A stretch of 64,000 nucleotides of DNA from JBGTFE01 sp049799955 (GCA_049799955.1 JBARIW010000102.1:13868-77867); one strand, 5' to 3'. Counted from the stretch's first letter, positions 35,839 to 43,996 are shown. A program made the numbers and translations. The notes: generated by a model not told the origin, from the letters alone.

Positions 35839-36621
35839 AAAGTTATGTTCCAAGCGAAGCCGCTCGATATTTCGCGCTTTGCCGGTTTCCTCGTCGATTT
35901 CGATAACGACGGCGCAAATCCAGACATTATCTTTGGCGTGGGCGGCGCGTTTGGCGGGAAATGTCGTAAAACGCGCGATGACATCTTCTTTTTCCATCCC
36001 GATAACTCCGCCGTAACTTCCGGTCATTCCGATGTCGGTAATATAAGCCGTTCCGTTATCTAAAATCCGCTCGTCAGCCGTCTGAACGTGCGTGTGCGAG
36101 CCGACAACCGCCGAAACTCGCCCGTCCAGAAACCAGCCCATCGCGTATTTTTCCGATGTCGCTTCGCAATGCATATCGACCAGACGAATTTTTACGTCAG
36201 CCGGAATCGATTTGACGCATTCGTCAGCCACGCGAAACGGGTCATCGACATTCGGCGGCATAAAAACTCTGCCGAGAAGATTTAAAACGGCGATTTCGAA
36301 ACCGTTAATCTCGCCGACAAACAAGCCTTTTCCGGGCGTTCCGGGCGGATAGTTTGCCGGACGCAGAAGGCGCGGGTTTTTTCTGATGTAGGGAATAATC
36401 TCGCCCTTATCAAAGATGTGATTGCCCGAAGTCATCAGGTCGATGCCGCTCTCGAAAAGCTCGTCGGCAATCGCGGGCGTGATGGAAAATCCGCCTGCGA
36501 CGTTTTCGGCGTTCATCGTTACAATATCGATTTTGTATTGCTCGCGGATGTCTCGAATTTTTTGCAGAACCGCGATTCTTCCCGGACGCGCGACGACATC
36601 GGCAATCATTAAAATATTCAT
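35836..36621 (-). CDS. ymdB: YmdB-type calcineurin-like metallophosphoesterase
   Basis: 261 residues, start ATG at 36621. The family pattern is clear: MNILMIADVVARPGR, NAENVAGGFSITP, TSGNHIFDKGEI and GSHTHVQTADERI, holding the dimetal ligands. In Bacillus YmdB hydrolyses cyclic nucleotides and influences biofilm gene expression; the deinococcal homologue is similar. It closes the run zapA, 6S RNA, ymdB, a common neighbourhood outside Proteobacteria. Confidence 0.93.
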   Translation of the reverse strand: MNILMIADVVARPGRIAVLQKIRDIREQYKIDIVTMNAENVAGGFSITPAIADELFESGIDLMTSGNHIFDKGEIIPYIRKNPRLLRPANYPPGTPGKGLFVGEINGFEIAVLNLLGRVFMPPNVDDPFRVADECVKSIPADVKIRLVDMHCEATSEKYAMGWFLDGRVSAVVGSHTHVQTADERILDNGTAYITDIGMTGSYGGVIGMEKEDVIARFTTFPAKRAAHAKDNVWICAVVIEIDEETGKARNIERLRLEHNF

Positions 36622-36632
36622 AAAAAAGCGTA

Positions 36633-36705
36633 AAAAGTAATAGGTGATAGGTAATAAGTGATAGGATTTTTCCTACCTATCACCTATTACCTATCACCTA
36701 TTACT
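36633..36705. repeat. Heptad-repeat hairpin
   Basis: AGGTGAT, AGGTAAT, AAGTGAT on the left; CTATCAC, CTATTAC, CTATCAC, CTATTAC on the right. Lies just downstream of the 6S RNA, where it may act as its terminator. Confidence 0.85.
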
Positions 36706-36714
36706 AAAAATTTT

Positions 36715-36938
36715 GGCGAGAGAAACCACGGAAGCCGTTACAAACAGATGAATCGAACCTATTTCGCAACAGGTGGGTGACCTTCTGTTTCCTTTCAGAA
36801 ACATCAGAGCCGCTTTCTATGGCAAATCTTTAACTATGAAAGATTGCACCGAAAGGCAGCATCAGTCTCCCGTAAATTCAAATGTTGGTTCAATTATTAT
36901 TGTGTTTGTTCACGAGCTTTGTAGAAAGATCTTTCGCC
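36715..36938 (-). ncRNA. ssrS: Probable 6S RNA
   Basis: About 224 nt. The ends pair (GGCGA at the 5' end with TCGCC at the 3' end), an extended -10 box TGCTACAAT ends about 7 nt upstream, and the RNA lies on the same strand directly after zapA, the classical ssrS position. Interior helices can be drawn, including TTCTG/CAGAA and ACCT/AGGT. The sequence is not coding on either strand. The long rod with a central bubble expected of 6S RNA was not folded here, so the assignment rests on position, size and ends. Confidence 0.6.
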
Positions 36939-36945
36939 TGAAATG

Positions 36946-36954
36946 ATTGTAGCA
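36946..36954 (-). promoter_or_regulatory. Extended -10 promoter of the 6S RNA
   Basis: TGC-TACAAT on the minus strand. The -35 position falls in a heptad repeat arm and shows no consensus, as is usual for extended -10 promoters. Confidence 0.6.
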
Positions 36955-36959
36955 CAATC

Positions 36960-37041
36960 AAGTGAAAAGTGAATAGTGAACAGCGAATAGTTAAGAGAAA
37001 ATTCTTAAAACTGTTCACTGTTCACTATTCACTTTTCACTA
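36960..37041. repeat. Heptad-repeat hairpin
   Basis: GTGAAAA, GTGAATA, GTGAACA, GCGAATA on the left; TGTTCAC, TGTTCAC, TATTCAC, TTTTCAC on the right. Lies between zapA and the 6S promoter. Confidence 0.85.
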
Positions 37042-37044
37042 TTT

Positions 37045-37395
37045 TTACTGTTCCGTTTCCAGTTCCTGCGGCGGGCGTTCCTTGTGTTTGAGAACGCGGT
37101 CGAGCATCTCGGCGCATTCGGCGCTGCGCGAGGCGAGCATCGAATCCGACTGTTCCTGCTGGTGTTTTAATTGATGAAATTCGTCGGCGATGTGCAGTGC
37201 GGCGAGAATCGCGACTTTCAGAGAATCGACCGTCAGCGTGCCGGAAGAAATCTCGCGCATTTTGCCGTCAACATATTCCGCCAGACGCATTATGTATTCG
37301 TTATCGCCGTCCGAGCGAATGTTGTAAGTCTGGTTATAAATTTCGACGCGGATAGACTGCGCCGCGCCGTCTGATTTTCCCTTGATTCCATTCAT
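37045..37395 (-). CDS. zapA: Cell division protein ZapA
   Basis: 116 residues. The N-terminal globular part (SIRVEIYNQTYNIRSDGDNEYIMRLAEYVDGKM) and the following long helix match ZapA, which tetramerises and bundles FtsZ filaments at the Z ring. It lies 8 nt after the small coiled-coil gene that follows pheT, so it belongs to the end of the translation operon. The 6S RNA gene follows. Confidence 0.93.
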   Translation of the reverse strand: MNGIKGKSDGAAQSIRVEIYNQTYNIRSDGDNEYIMRLAEYVDGKMREISSGTLTVDSLKVAILAALHIADEFHQLKHQQEQSDSMLASRSAECAEMLDRVLKHKERPPQELETEQ

Positions 37396-37403
37396 ACAGC
37401 TTT

Positions 37404-37685
37404 TTATCTCCCGACCGCTTCAGCCACGTCCGGCTCGATGATGGTCATCGCATCGAGCATCGCTTCGACCTTTAGCTGAATCGCGTCGCGCTCAGATAGC
37501 AAATCTTCCACTTTTTCTTCAAGCCGCGTTTTCTCGGCTAAAAGCGAACCGACTTCGTGCCGAAGCGAGCTCATTTCGCGTTCGAGCTTTTCCTTTTCCT
37601 CGCGCATCTTTTTGGCAAATTCGATTGTGAGGTAAATTTTGTCTTCGAGATGCGAAAATTTTTCCATACCGGTTAGACCGTTCAT
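37404..37685 (-). CDS. Small coiled-coil protein (ZapB-like)
   Basis: 93 residues from the ATG at 37685, which has GGAG 7 nt upstream; a longer frame to 37757 has no ribosome site. Nearly the whole chain is an acidic-basic heptad coiled coil (KKMREEKEKLEREMSSLRHEVGSLL). Position between pheT and zapA fits a ZapB-type division cofactor; the sequence itself is too simple to prove it. Confidence 0.75.
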   Translation of the reverse strand: MNGLTGMEKFSHLEDKIYLTIEFAKKMREEKEKLEREMSSLRHEVGSLLAEKTRLEEKVEDLLSERDAIQLKVEAMLDAMTIIEPDVAEAVGR

Positions 37686-37772
37686 TGATTTCTCCAAATT
37701 CAATAGTAACTGACTTTTCGTTTGATTATGTTTATTTTTGATGAAAACATCAAGCAAATTATTAAATTTTTC

Positions 37773-39902
37773 TTAAAACCTTTGCTTCGCTCCCAAAATT
37801 TCTTCCACTTTCCGAAAAATCTGCGCGTGAATCTCCTCGATTTGTTCTTCGAGCAATGTTCTTTCATCGCTTCGATATTCAAGTCGAATCGTGATAGAAC
37901 GCTCATCGTCAGCCACGCCTTTGCCTTCATAAACATCGACGAACTCGACTTTTCTGAGAAGCTCGAACCCTTGCGATTCAACTGCTTTTTTAATATCCGC
38001 AAAACCTACACTGCGTTTTGCCACAAGCGAAACGTCGCGCACCATCGAGGGATAAATCGGCAGCGGGCGATACAATATGTCCGGCTGTTTTTCGGCTAAC
38101 AAAGTCTGCAAATCGATTTCGGCGATGAAAACATTTTGCCGGAATTTATAGGCAGACGAAATTTCATCCGACAAACGACCGATTGTGCCGATAGCTTTGC
38201 CGTTCGAAAGTATTTCAGCCGACTGACCTTTGCGAAGATGCTTTGCGTCTTTGGCGACAAATTCGAGCGAAGACGCATTGACCGCGTCAATCGCGCTTTC
38301 AATCGCGCCTTTCGCATCGTAAAAATCCAGTTCACGCGCAGCCAACGCCTTATTTTGCAAAGTCTCATTTCCGGTCAGAACCAGAGCAAGCAATTCACGT
38401 TCGTTCGGCAAATCATGTTCTTTGCTCGAAGCCGAAAAGACTTTGCCGATTTCAAACAGGCGAACGTCGCGCCGCTGGTGATTAAAATTCGTGCGAACCG
38501 CGTCGAGAAGTCCCGAAAGCAAACTCGGACGCATCCGAACCGCGCCTTCAATAATCGAATCTTTTAATTCGACAAATTTTTTGTCCCGATTTTCGTGAAC
38601 GAAATCAGGAACGAGCGCGAATGTCTCGTCGTGTTTCGTGTCGATAAAGCTGTAAGAAATCGCCTCGTCAAAACCGAGATTGGCAAGTGTCTGGCGCAGA
38701 TTCATTTTTCGCATCTCACCCGGCTGGTACTCGCCCGCCGAATACGCAGGCGGCAATTCACCGGCAATATTGTCATAGCCAACAATCCGCGCGACTTCTT
38801 CGACAAGGTCTTCTTCAATCGCAATATCATATCGCCAGCTTGGAGAAACATAGATTGTCTCTGACCTGCGTTCTTTTTCATCAAGAAATTTGAAATCAGT
38901 CCCGTCAAACATGGGCGGGAGAATTTTGTTTTCAATTCCTAAAGAATATAAAATACGCTGAATCACATGTTTTTCAACATTCAATCCAGTTAAACGATTG
39001 ACGGAATATTGAATATCTTTTGAATAAATTTCATTCGCCTTGAATTTTGTCGGGTAAATATCGACAAATTCGCCCGCTTCGCCGCCCGCAAATTCGCAAA
39101 TTAGTCGGGTTGCCCGGTTCGACGCGCGAGTCAGATTTTCGATGTCAACGCCGCGCTCGAAACGATAGCTCGCTTCGGTTGCCAAACCCAGCTTGCGCGA
39201 GGTTTGGCGAATCGATTCGCGTTTGAAATAAGCGACTTCCAGAAGAACATCAGTTGTTTTTTCAGTTATTCCAGAATCGAATCCGCCCATCACGCCGCCG
39301 ACCGCGACCGGCTTTTCCGCGTCGCAAATCGCCAGCATCGTTTCATCTAATTTGCGCTCGACTTCATCGAGAGTTTTTATCGTTTCGCCCGCTTTTGCGC
39401 GCCGGACGACGATTCGATTTCCCGAAAGTTTATTAAAATCAAACGAGTGCATCGGCTGTCCGAGCTCGTGCATGACGTAATTCGTAATATCCGCGACATT
39501 ATTAATCGAACGCTCGCCGACCGCTTCGAGCCGTTTCACAAGCCATTCGGGCGACGCGCCGATTTTGACGTTTCGAATAATCCGAGCCGTGAAGCGATGA
39601 CACAAATCTTCGTCCTGAATCGAAACAAGATTTTGTTCGTCGTTCGTCGCTGGTTGTTCGTTGTTCGTTGAATCTTGAATCTTTAATTTTGAATCTTGAA
39701 TTGCCCGCACTTCGCGCGAAACGCCGAGATGCGAAAGACAATCGGGACGATTCGAGGTCAAATCAATGTCAAAAACGAAATCGCCCGCAAATTCGTGAAT
39801 GCCTTCGACCGCCAAACCAACGCGCGTCAATTTTTCCGCCAAATCCCTCGGCGGCAAATCTATTTCGACCAAATCTTTCAGCCAATTGTAACTGATGTTC
39901 AT
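37773..39902 (-). CDS. pheT: Phenylalanyl-tRNA synthetase beta subunit
   Basis: 709 residues, start ATG at 39902. Domains: an N-terminal DLPPRDLAEKLT region and TSNRPDCLSHLGVSREV, B3/B4 editing domain, B5 domain and the C-terminal anticodon-binding FDX-ACB domain (PIYPSMVRDVSLV). No EMAP tRNA-binding insert near the N-terminus, so it is the shorter type. Residues about 88-112 are a low-complexity linker (IQDSKLKIQDS..., NNEQPATNDEQN) encoded by heptad repeats. With PheS it forms the tetramer that charges tRNA-Phe. Confidence 0.96.
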   Translation of the reverse strand: MNISYNWLKDLVEIDLPPRDLAEKLTRVGLAVEGIHEFAGDFVFDIDLTSNRPDCLSHLGVSREVRAIQDSKLKIQDSTNNEQPATNDEQNLVSIQDEDLCHRFTARIIRNVKIGASPEWLVKRLEAVGERSINNVADITNYVMHELGQPMHSFDFNKLSGNRIVVRRAKAGETIKTLDEVERKLDETMLAICDAEKPVAVGGVMGGFDSGITEKTTDVLLEVAYFKRESIRQTSRKLGLATEASYRFERGVDIENLTRASNRATRLICEFAGGEAGEFVDIYPTKFKANEIYSKDIQYSVNRLTGLNVEKHVIQRILYSLGIENKILPPMFDGTDFKFLDEKERRSETIYVSPSWRYDIAIEEDLVEEVARIVGYDNIAGELPPAYSAGEYQPGEMRKMNLRQTLANLGFDEAISYSFIDTKHDETFALVPDFVHENRDKKFVELKDSIIEGAVRMRPSLLSGLLDAVRTNFNHQRRDVRLFEIGKVFSASSKEHDLPNERELLALVLTGNETLQNKALAARELDFYDAKGAIESAIDAVNASSLEFVAKDAKHLRKGQSAEILSNGKAIGTIGRLSDEISSAYKFRQNVFIAEIDLQTLLAEKQPDILYRPLPIYPSMVRDVSLVAKRSVGFADIKKAVESQGFELLRKVEFVDVYEGKGVADDERSITIRLEYRSDERTLLEEQIEEIHAQIFRKVEEILGAKQRF
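39625..39707. repeat. Heptad repeats inside pheT coding sequence
   Basis: Two word families in series on the minus strand: AGATTCA-type words, then CGAACAA, CGAACAA, CCAGCGA, CGAACGA, CGAACAA. Translated in frame as an extra polar linker. Confidence 0.8.
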
Positions 39903-39905
39903 AAA

Positions 39906-40889
39906 TTATTTTTCTAAAGAAGTTTGTTCAAATAACTCTTTGAATAACTCTTTTTTCATAAAGTCTGATTCCTTAAGAGATTCATCAATAGTTTTCTTAA
40001 GATTTCCATCGCTTTCAAATCTATCAATTCCTCTTAAAGAATTTTTATAAAAACTGAGTCTAAGTTCTAATTCTTGTTTCTTATCACTTTGCAAAAAAGG
40101 TTCTAAGGCGTAAAAAGAATTATCAAGTTTGCGAAAACAATCTATAAGCTGAAAATTATCTTCAGTAATTTTTTTTGAAGATAATCTTCTTTTTACTACA
40201 AAATCAAAACATTCATCATTTTTTTGCAAAAATGATAAATAACTTTCTAGTTTAGGCTTATATGATAGCTCAAGTTCTTTTAACTGTTTTTGAGTTTCTA
40301 TTGATTTATTTTGAATTTCTACTGATTTATATTGAATATATATATTTTGATTGTTCCAATATGACGTAATCGCAATTGTTCCAACCGCAATTAAAAGAGA
40401 TGCGAAAATCGAACCTAAAGGAATCCAAACTTCCTTCCACTTCTTGAATCCTCCTTCTTTAGTTTCAATCTTGGCTTTTCTTAATCTTTCAATATGTTCT
40501 AATCCCCAATTTATAATTTCAATTGAGGATGCCTCAGAATCAGCTTTAGTTCTGAATTGGCTTCTAAAAACATCCTCAGTCGTTAAAGATTCAATCGCTT
40601 TTTTTCTTTCTTCAATATTTTCAATGTCAGTTAGCCATGCTGGTAATTTTTTTCCGGCATAAAGTTGTTTTTTCCACTGCTCTAGTCTAAATCTAGGAGC
40701 TTTTAGCCGAAAAAGTTCTCTGTGACGTTTAATTAATCCTCTAACATCATAAGAGTCTGGTAAGCCAAGCCTATTATATATAGAGTAATAAGTGATTATT
40801 GGATTCTCATCATTATTTGTAAGAATCCAAATTGCTGAAATTGTTCCAGCTTCTTCAACCTCATTGTTAGAATTATTACTTTTCCCCAT
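39906..40889 (-). CDS. Accessory membrane protein between pheS and pheT
   Basis: 327 residues, clearly AT-richer than its neighbours. Residues 1-150 are soluble and basic (LIKRHRELFRLKAPRFRLEQWKKQL), with one membrane helix at about 163-182 (IPLGSIFASLLIAVGTIAIT) and a long coiled-coil tail. I do not recognise a family. It ends 3 nt before the pheT start codon and begins 21 nt after pheS, so it lies within the operon; pheS and pheT are normally adjacent. This looks like an acquired cargo gene; a defence or stress role is only a guess. Confidence 0.7.
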   Translation of the reverse strand: MGKSNNSNNEVEEAGTISAIWILTNNDENPIITYYSIYNRLGLPDSYDVRGLIKRHRELFRLKAPRFRLEQWKKQLYAGKKLPAWLTDIENIEERKKAIESLTTEDVFRSQFRTKADSEASSIEIINWGLEHIERLRKAKIETKEGGFKKWKEVWIPLGSIFASLLIAVGTIAITSYWNNQNIYIQYKSVEIQNKSIETQKQLKELELSYKPKLESYLSFLQKNDECFDFVVKRRLSSKKITEDNFQLIDCFRKLDNSFYALEPFLQSDKKQELELRLSFYKNSLRGIDRFESDGNLKKTIDESLKESDFMKKELFKELFEQTSLEK

Positions 40890-40910
40890 TTCAGCAATTG
40901 TAAAATCAAA

Positions 40911-41990
40911 TTACTTAAATTGTTCTAAAAATCTCACATCGTTTTCGAACATCAAACGGATATCGTCGAGTTCATACATCAGCGAGCACATTCTTTCCAA
41001 GCCGAAGCCGAAGGCAAAGCCCGAATAAATTTGCGGGTCAACGCCGCAGGCTCGTAAAACGTTCGGATGAACCATTCCCGAACCGCCGAGTTCAATCCAG
41101 CCTGAGCCTTTGCACGGGCGACAGCGTTCCGATTCGAAAACTCCGCTGCCGCCGCATTTGAAGCATGAGAAATCGAATTCCGCGCTCGGTTCGGTGAAAG
41201 GGAAGTAGCTCGGGCGCAGGCGTATAACGGTTTCTTCGCCGAACAGACGGCGCAGCCATTCGGCGACCGTTCCTTTCAGATGCGCCATCGTGATGCCTTT
41301 ATCGACGCACAAGCCTTCGATTTGATGAAACATCGGCGTGTGCGTCATATCCGGCGTGTCGCGGCGGAAAACTCTGCCGGGCGCGATGATTCTGAGCGGC
41401 GCGCCGCGACGTTCCATCGCGCGAATCTGCACGGTCGAAGTTTGCGAACGAAGCGCGAAACCGTCGGTCGTGTAAAAAGTGTCCTGCGATTCGCGCGCCG
41501 GATGACCTTCGGGAATGTTGAGCGCGTCGAAATTGTAATAATCCGTTTCAATCTCGCGGTCGTCTTCAATCGCGTAGCCCATCGAGACGAAAATATCTTC
41601 AATCTGCTGGCGCAGAAGCGTCAAAAGATGCAGATGCCCGACACGCGGACGACGACCGGGCAATGTAACGTCCAGCCGCTCGCGCTCGGTTTTGAGTAAT
41701 ATAATGTGTGTGGAAAGCACACCTTCAATATTCCAAATTTTATTATCAAATTCTTTAGCCAAGTTCGAAATCGACTGCCCAAAAGTCGCGCGTTCTTCTG
41801 ATGGAACTTGTCCAATCAATCTTTTTAAACTTGAAAGCTCCGACTTCTTGCCTCGATATTTGACACCTAACTCATCAACTTCCTTCATTAAAATTTGAGC
41901 TTCGTCCAGAGTTAGATTTCGTTCTTCTAAATTATTGAAGCGTTCAAATTCCTGACTGAACGCTTCTCTTAGTTTTTCAATTTGTTCCAT
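40911..41990 (-). CDS. pheS: Phenylalanyl-tRNA synthetase alpha subunit
   Basis: 359 residues. N-terminal coiled coil (residues 1-100) that binds tRNA-Phe, then the class II catalytic core: motif 2 (RAMERRGAPLRIIAPGRVFRRD), FHQIEGLCVD, and motif 3 (YSGFAFGFGLERM). It activates phenylalanine. Within it lies a pattern of Cys pairs (CFKCGG...CRPCKG), a zinc-knuckle insertion also seen in some other bacterial PheS. Separated from pheT by an accessory gene. Confidence 0.97.
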   Translation of the reverse strand: MEQIEKLREAFSQEFERFNNLEERNLTLDEAQILMKEVDELGVKYRGKKSELSSLKRLIGQVPSEERATFGQSISNLAKEFDNKIWNIEGVLSTHIILLKTERERLDVTLPGRRPRVGHLHLLTLLRQQIEDIFVSMGYAIEDDREIETDYYNFDALNIPEGHPARESQDTFYTTDGFALRSQTSTVQIRAMERRGAPLRIIAPGRVFRRDTPDMTHTPMFHQIEGLCVDKGITMAHLKGTVAEWLRRLFGEETVIRLRPSYFPFTEPSAEFDFSCFKCGGSGVFESERCRPCKGSGWIELGGSGMVHPNVLRACGVDPQIYSGFAFGFGLERMCSLMYELDDIRLMFENDVRFLEQFK

Positions 41991-41998
41991 AATAAGTT

Positions 41999-42250
41999 TT
42001 AATTTTCAATTAACTTTCCATGAATCCAAAGCTCGTATTCGCTTAAATCAATATCTTCATTCCAAAAAACCGCGTAACCGCCTTTTTCAACCCGCACATT
42101 TTTAAAAAAAGCCGAATTTTTCAAAGGTAAAAACATTTCTTTTTCCAGCAACGGGGTTATGTCGTAAATCTTTTTCATCGAATTATCAAATTCAATTAAA
42201 AGTGTGTGATTATCTAATGCTTTAGCAGAATTTATTTTCGGATAATTCAT
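41999..42250 (-). CDS. DUF2442 protein
   Basis: 83 residues with the family pattern LLIEFDNSMKKIYDITPLLE...FFKNVRVEKGGYAVFWNEDIDLSEYELW. Small beta-rich proteins of this family often lie next to DUF4160 genes, as here (4-nt gap), and are suspected toxin-antitoxin partners. The pair sits between rplT and pheS. Roles of the two members unproven. Confidence 0.85.
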   Translation of the reverse strand: MNYPKINSAKALDNHTLLIEFDNSMKKIYDITPLLEKEMFLPLKNSAFFKNVRVEKGGYAVFWNEDIDLSEYELWIHGKLIEN

Positions 42251-42254
42251 AAAT

Positions 42255-42503
42255 TTATTGCAGCGGCGAAAGCTTTCTAAACTCCTGCGTGTTCCACATT
42301 TCCAAAAGCTCGGCTTGATGAATCGTCGCCCACTCTACAACTAATTTTCTTGCCCGGCTCGGCAAATCGCCTTCAATCATTTCAAGCGTTTGAATATTGA
42401 AAACGGCAACATATTCTCCATAAACCGCGTGAAAATGCGGCGGCGGATGGTCGCCGAAAAACAATTTTATAATAATTCCGTAAAATCTGGCTATCTCAGG
42501 CAT
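42255..42503 (-). CDS. DUF4160 protein
   Basis: 82 residues from the ATG at 42503. The diagnostic pattern is MPEIARFYGIIIKLFFGDHPPPHFHAVYGEY, with HPPPHFH likely metal-binding or catalytic. Partner of the DUF2442 gene directly downstream. The two form a small cassette inserted in the translation operon. A toxin or nuclease role is suspected for such pairs but not shown. Confidence 0.88.
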   Translation of the reverse strand: MPEIARFYGIIIKLFFGDHPPPHFHAVYGEYVAVFNIQTLEMIEGDLPSRARKLVVEWATIHQAELLEMWNTQEFRKLSPLQ

Positions 42504-42519
42504 TTCCGTTTCCAAAAAA

Positions 42520-42589
42520 TAAACCACAGATTAACACAGCCGACACAGATTGAATTTTTCTGTGTCTCGCGTCAATCTGTGGTTTATTT
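42520..42589. repeat. Repeat-built hairpin (9-nt words)
   Basis: CACAGATTAA, CACAGCCGA, CACAGATTG on the left; TGTGTCTCG, CAATCTGTGG on the right. Between rplT and the DUF4160 gene. Confidence 0.8.
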
Positions 42590-42600
42590 TATTTTCAAAT

Positions 42601-42981
42601 TTAAGCCGCCGCTTTCTGGCTGTTGCTGTTTATCGCGTCTTTTGCCTGCCCGACGAGCGTTGCAAATGTTTCAGGCTGTTTGACGGCTAAATCGGCGAGA
42701 ACCTTGCGGTCGAGTTCGACTCCGGCAAGCTTCAAGCCGTTCATAAACTGCGAGTATTTCATCTCGTTCAGACGGCAAGCCGCGTTGATGCGGACAATCC
42801 AGAGACGACGAAAATCGCGTTTCTTGAGTTTTCGTCCGGTGTATGCGTATTTTAACGCCTTCTCGACGGATTCTTTGGCTGAACGATACAGTTTCGATTT
42901 CGTTCCACGAAAGCCTTTGGCTAAGGCTAATATCTTTTTGCGCTTTTCGGTGCGCTTATTACCACGTTTTGCTCTTGGCAT
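42601..42981 (-). CDS. rplT: Ribosomal protein bL20
   Basis: 126 residues. Standard L20 pattern: MPRAKRGNKRTEKRKKILALAKGFRG, RRLWIVRINAACRL and a helical C-terminus. It nucleates 23S rRNA folding in the large subunit. In other bacteria L20 represses its own operon; no leader structure for that is recognised here, and heptad hairpins stand on both sides. Confidence 0.97.
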   Translation of the reverse strand: MPRAKRGNKRTEKRKKILALAKGFRGTKSKLYRSAKESVEKALKYAYTGRKLKKRDFRRLWIVRINAACRLNEMKYSQFMNGLKLAGVELDRKVLADLAVKQPETFATLVGQAKDAINSNSQKAAA

Positions 42982-42999
42982 AATTTTTCACTCCCATTT

Positions 43000-43106
43000 C
43001 GATTTTAGATTTTAGATTTCGGATTTTAGATTATTTGCAAAAATGCAATCTAAAATTTTACTCCAAAACCATCAATCCAAAATCCAAAATCTAAAATCCA
43101 AAATTC
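43000..43106. repeat. Heptad-repeat hairpin
   Basis: GATTTTA/GATTTCG words on the left, CCAAAAT/CTAAAAT words on the right, complementary, in the rpmI-rplT gap. Confidence 0.85.
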
Positions 43107-43107
43107 C

Positions 43108-43311
43108 TTAGTCTCTTCCGTAGGGCAGCATCTTTTCGACGCGTTTCTGGTCGCCTTCGGATACCAACGCGTCGATGTCGAGATTGCGTTTACGTTTATT
43201 CGTTTTCTTCGTCAAAATATGACGCGCGTGGCTGTGTCCGCGTTTGAATTTGCCCGAAGCTGTCGAGCGAAAACGCTTTGCCGCGCCTTTATGTGTTTTT
43301 AGTTTTGGCAT
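43108..43311 (-). CDS. rpmI: Ribosomal protein bL35
   Basis: 67 residues: MPKLKTHKGAAKRFRSTASGKFKRGHSHARHILTKK pattern, the complete L35. Part of the large subunit, encoded between infC and rplT as in most bacteria. The gaps to both neighbours are unusually long (about 95-125 nt) because each holds a heptad hairpin. Confidence 0.97.
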   Translation of the reverse strand: MPKLKTHKGAAKRFRSTASGKFKRGHSHARHILTKKTNKRKRNLDIDALVSEGDQKRVEKMLPYGRD

Positions 43312-43327
43312 AATAATTTACTCCGTA

Positions 43328-43402
43328 AATGACCTTTGATTTTTGATTTTTGACCTTTGAACAGAAATCAAAGGTCAAAGGTCTAAGGTCAAAGTTCAAA
43401 AA
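43328..43402. repeat. Heptad-repeat hairpin
   Basis: GACCTTTGA, TTTTTGA, TTTTTGA, CCTTTGA on the left; TCAAAGG, TCAAAGG, TCTAAGG, TCAAAGT on the right. In the infC-rpmI gap. Confidence 0.85.
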
Positions 43403-43404
43403 TC

Positions 43405-43989
43405 TTATTCAACTTTCTTCACCGGCTTTCCCGGAACTTGCGTTTTCTTCGGCACGAAGATAACAAACATCTGGTAGCCTTCCATTTTCGGCGGAACTTC
43501 AACGTCCGCCACATCGGCTAAATCGTCGCGCAATTTGGCGAGAAGGTTTGCGCCAAGCTCGCGGTGCGACATTTCGCGCCCGCGAAATGCGATGGTCGCG
43601 CGAACCTTGTCGCCGTCGGCAATCCAGCCGCGCGCACGTTCCATTCGATAGCCGTAATCATGGTCGTCGGTTGCCGGGCGAAATTTAATTTCCTTGACCG
43701 TAACCGTAACCTGTTTTTTCTTGGCTTCGCCCGCCTTTTTCTTTTCTCCGTAGAGAAATTTGCCGTAATCGATAATCTTACAAACGGGCGGTTTGGCGTT
43801 CGGCGCAATCTCGACCAAATCTTTTCCTTCTTCACGCGCTCTTTGAATCGCGTCCCGCGTATCCATTACGCCGATTTGACCGCCATCTTCATCGACTACG
43901 CGCACAGCCGGAATGCGAATGCGCTCATTTGTGCGGTGCAAAGGACCGCGAAAACGCTGCGGACGATTTCTGTTAAATTTGCTAGCGAT
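43405..43989 (-). CDS. infC: Translation initiation factor IF-3, AUC start
   Basis: 194 residues if started at ATC (43989). In this frame an in-frame TAA lies 5 codons upstream of the ATC, and AGGAG ends 7 nt before it. The next possible start, a TTG at 43941, lacks a ribosome site and would cut the conserved N-terminus (NRPQRFRGPLHRTNERIRIP). IF-3 discriminates non-AUG starts, and infC is known to use AUU or similar codons for feedback control; this fits. The two IF-3 domains and the lysine-rich linker (EKKKAGEAKKKQVTVTV) are complete. Confidence 0.88.
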   Translation of the reverse strand: MASKFNRNRPQRFRGPLHRTNERIRIPAVRVVDEDGGQIGVMDTRDAIQRAREEGKDLVEIAPNAKPPVCKIIDYGKFLYGEKKKAGEAKKKQVTVTVKEIKFRPATDDHDYGYRMERARGWIADGDKVRATIAFRGREMSHRELGANLLAKLRDDLADVADVEVPPKMEGYQMFVIFVPKKTQVPGKPVKKVE

Positions 43990-43996
43990 AAATTCT

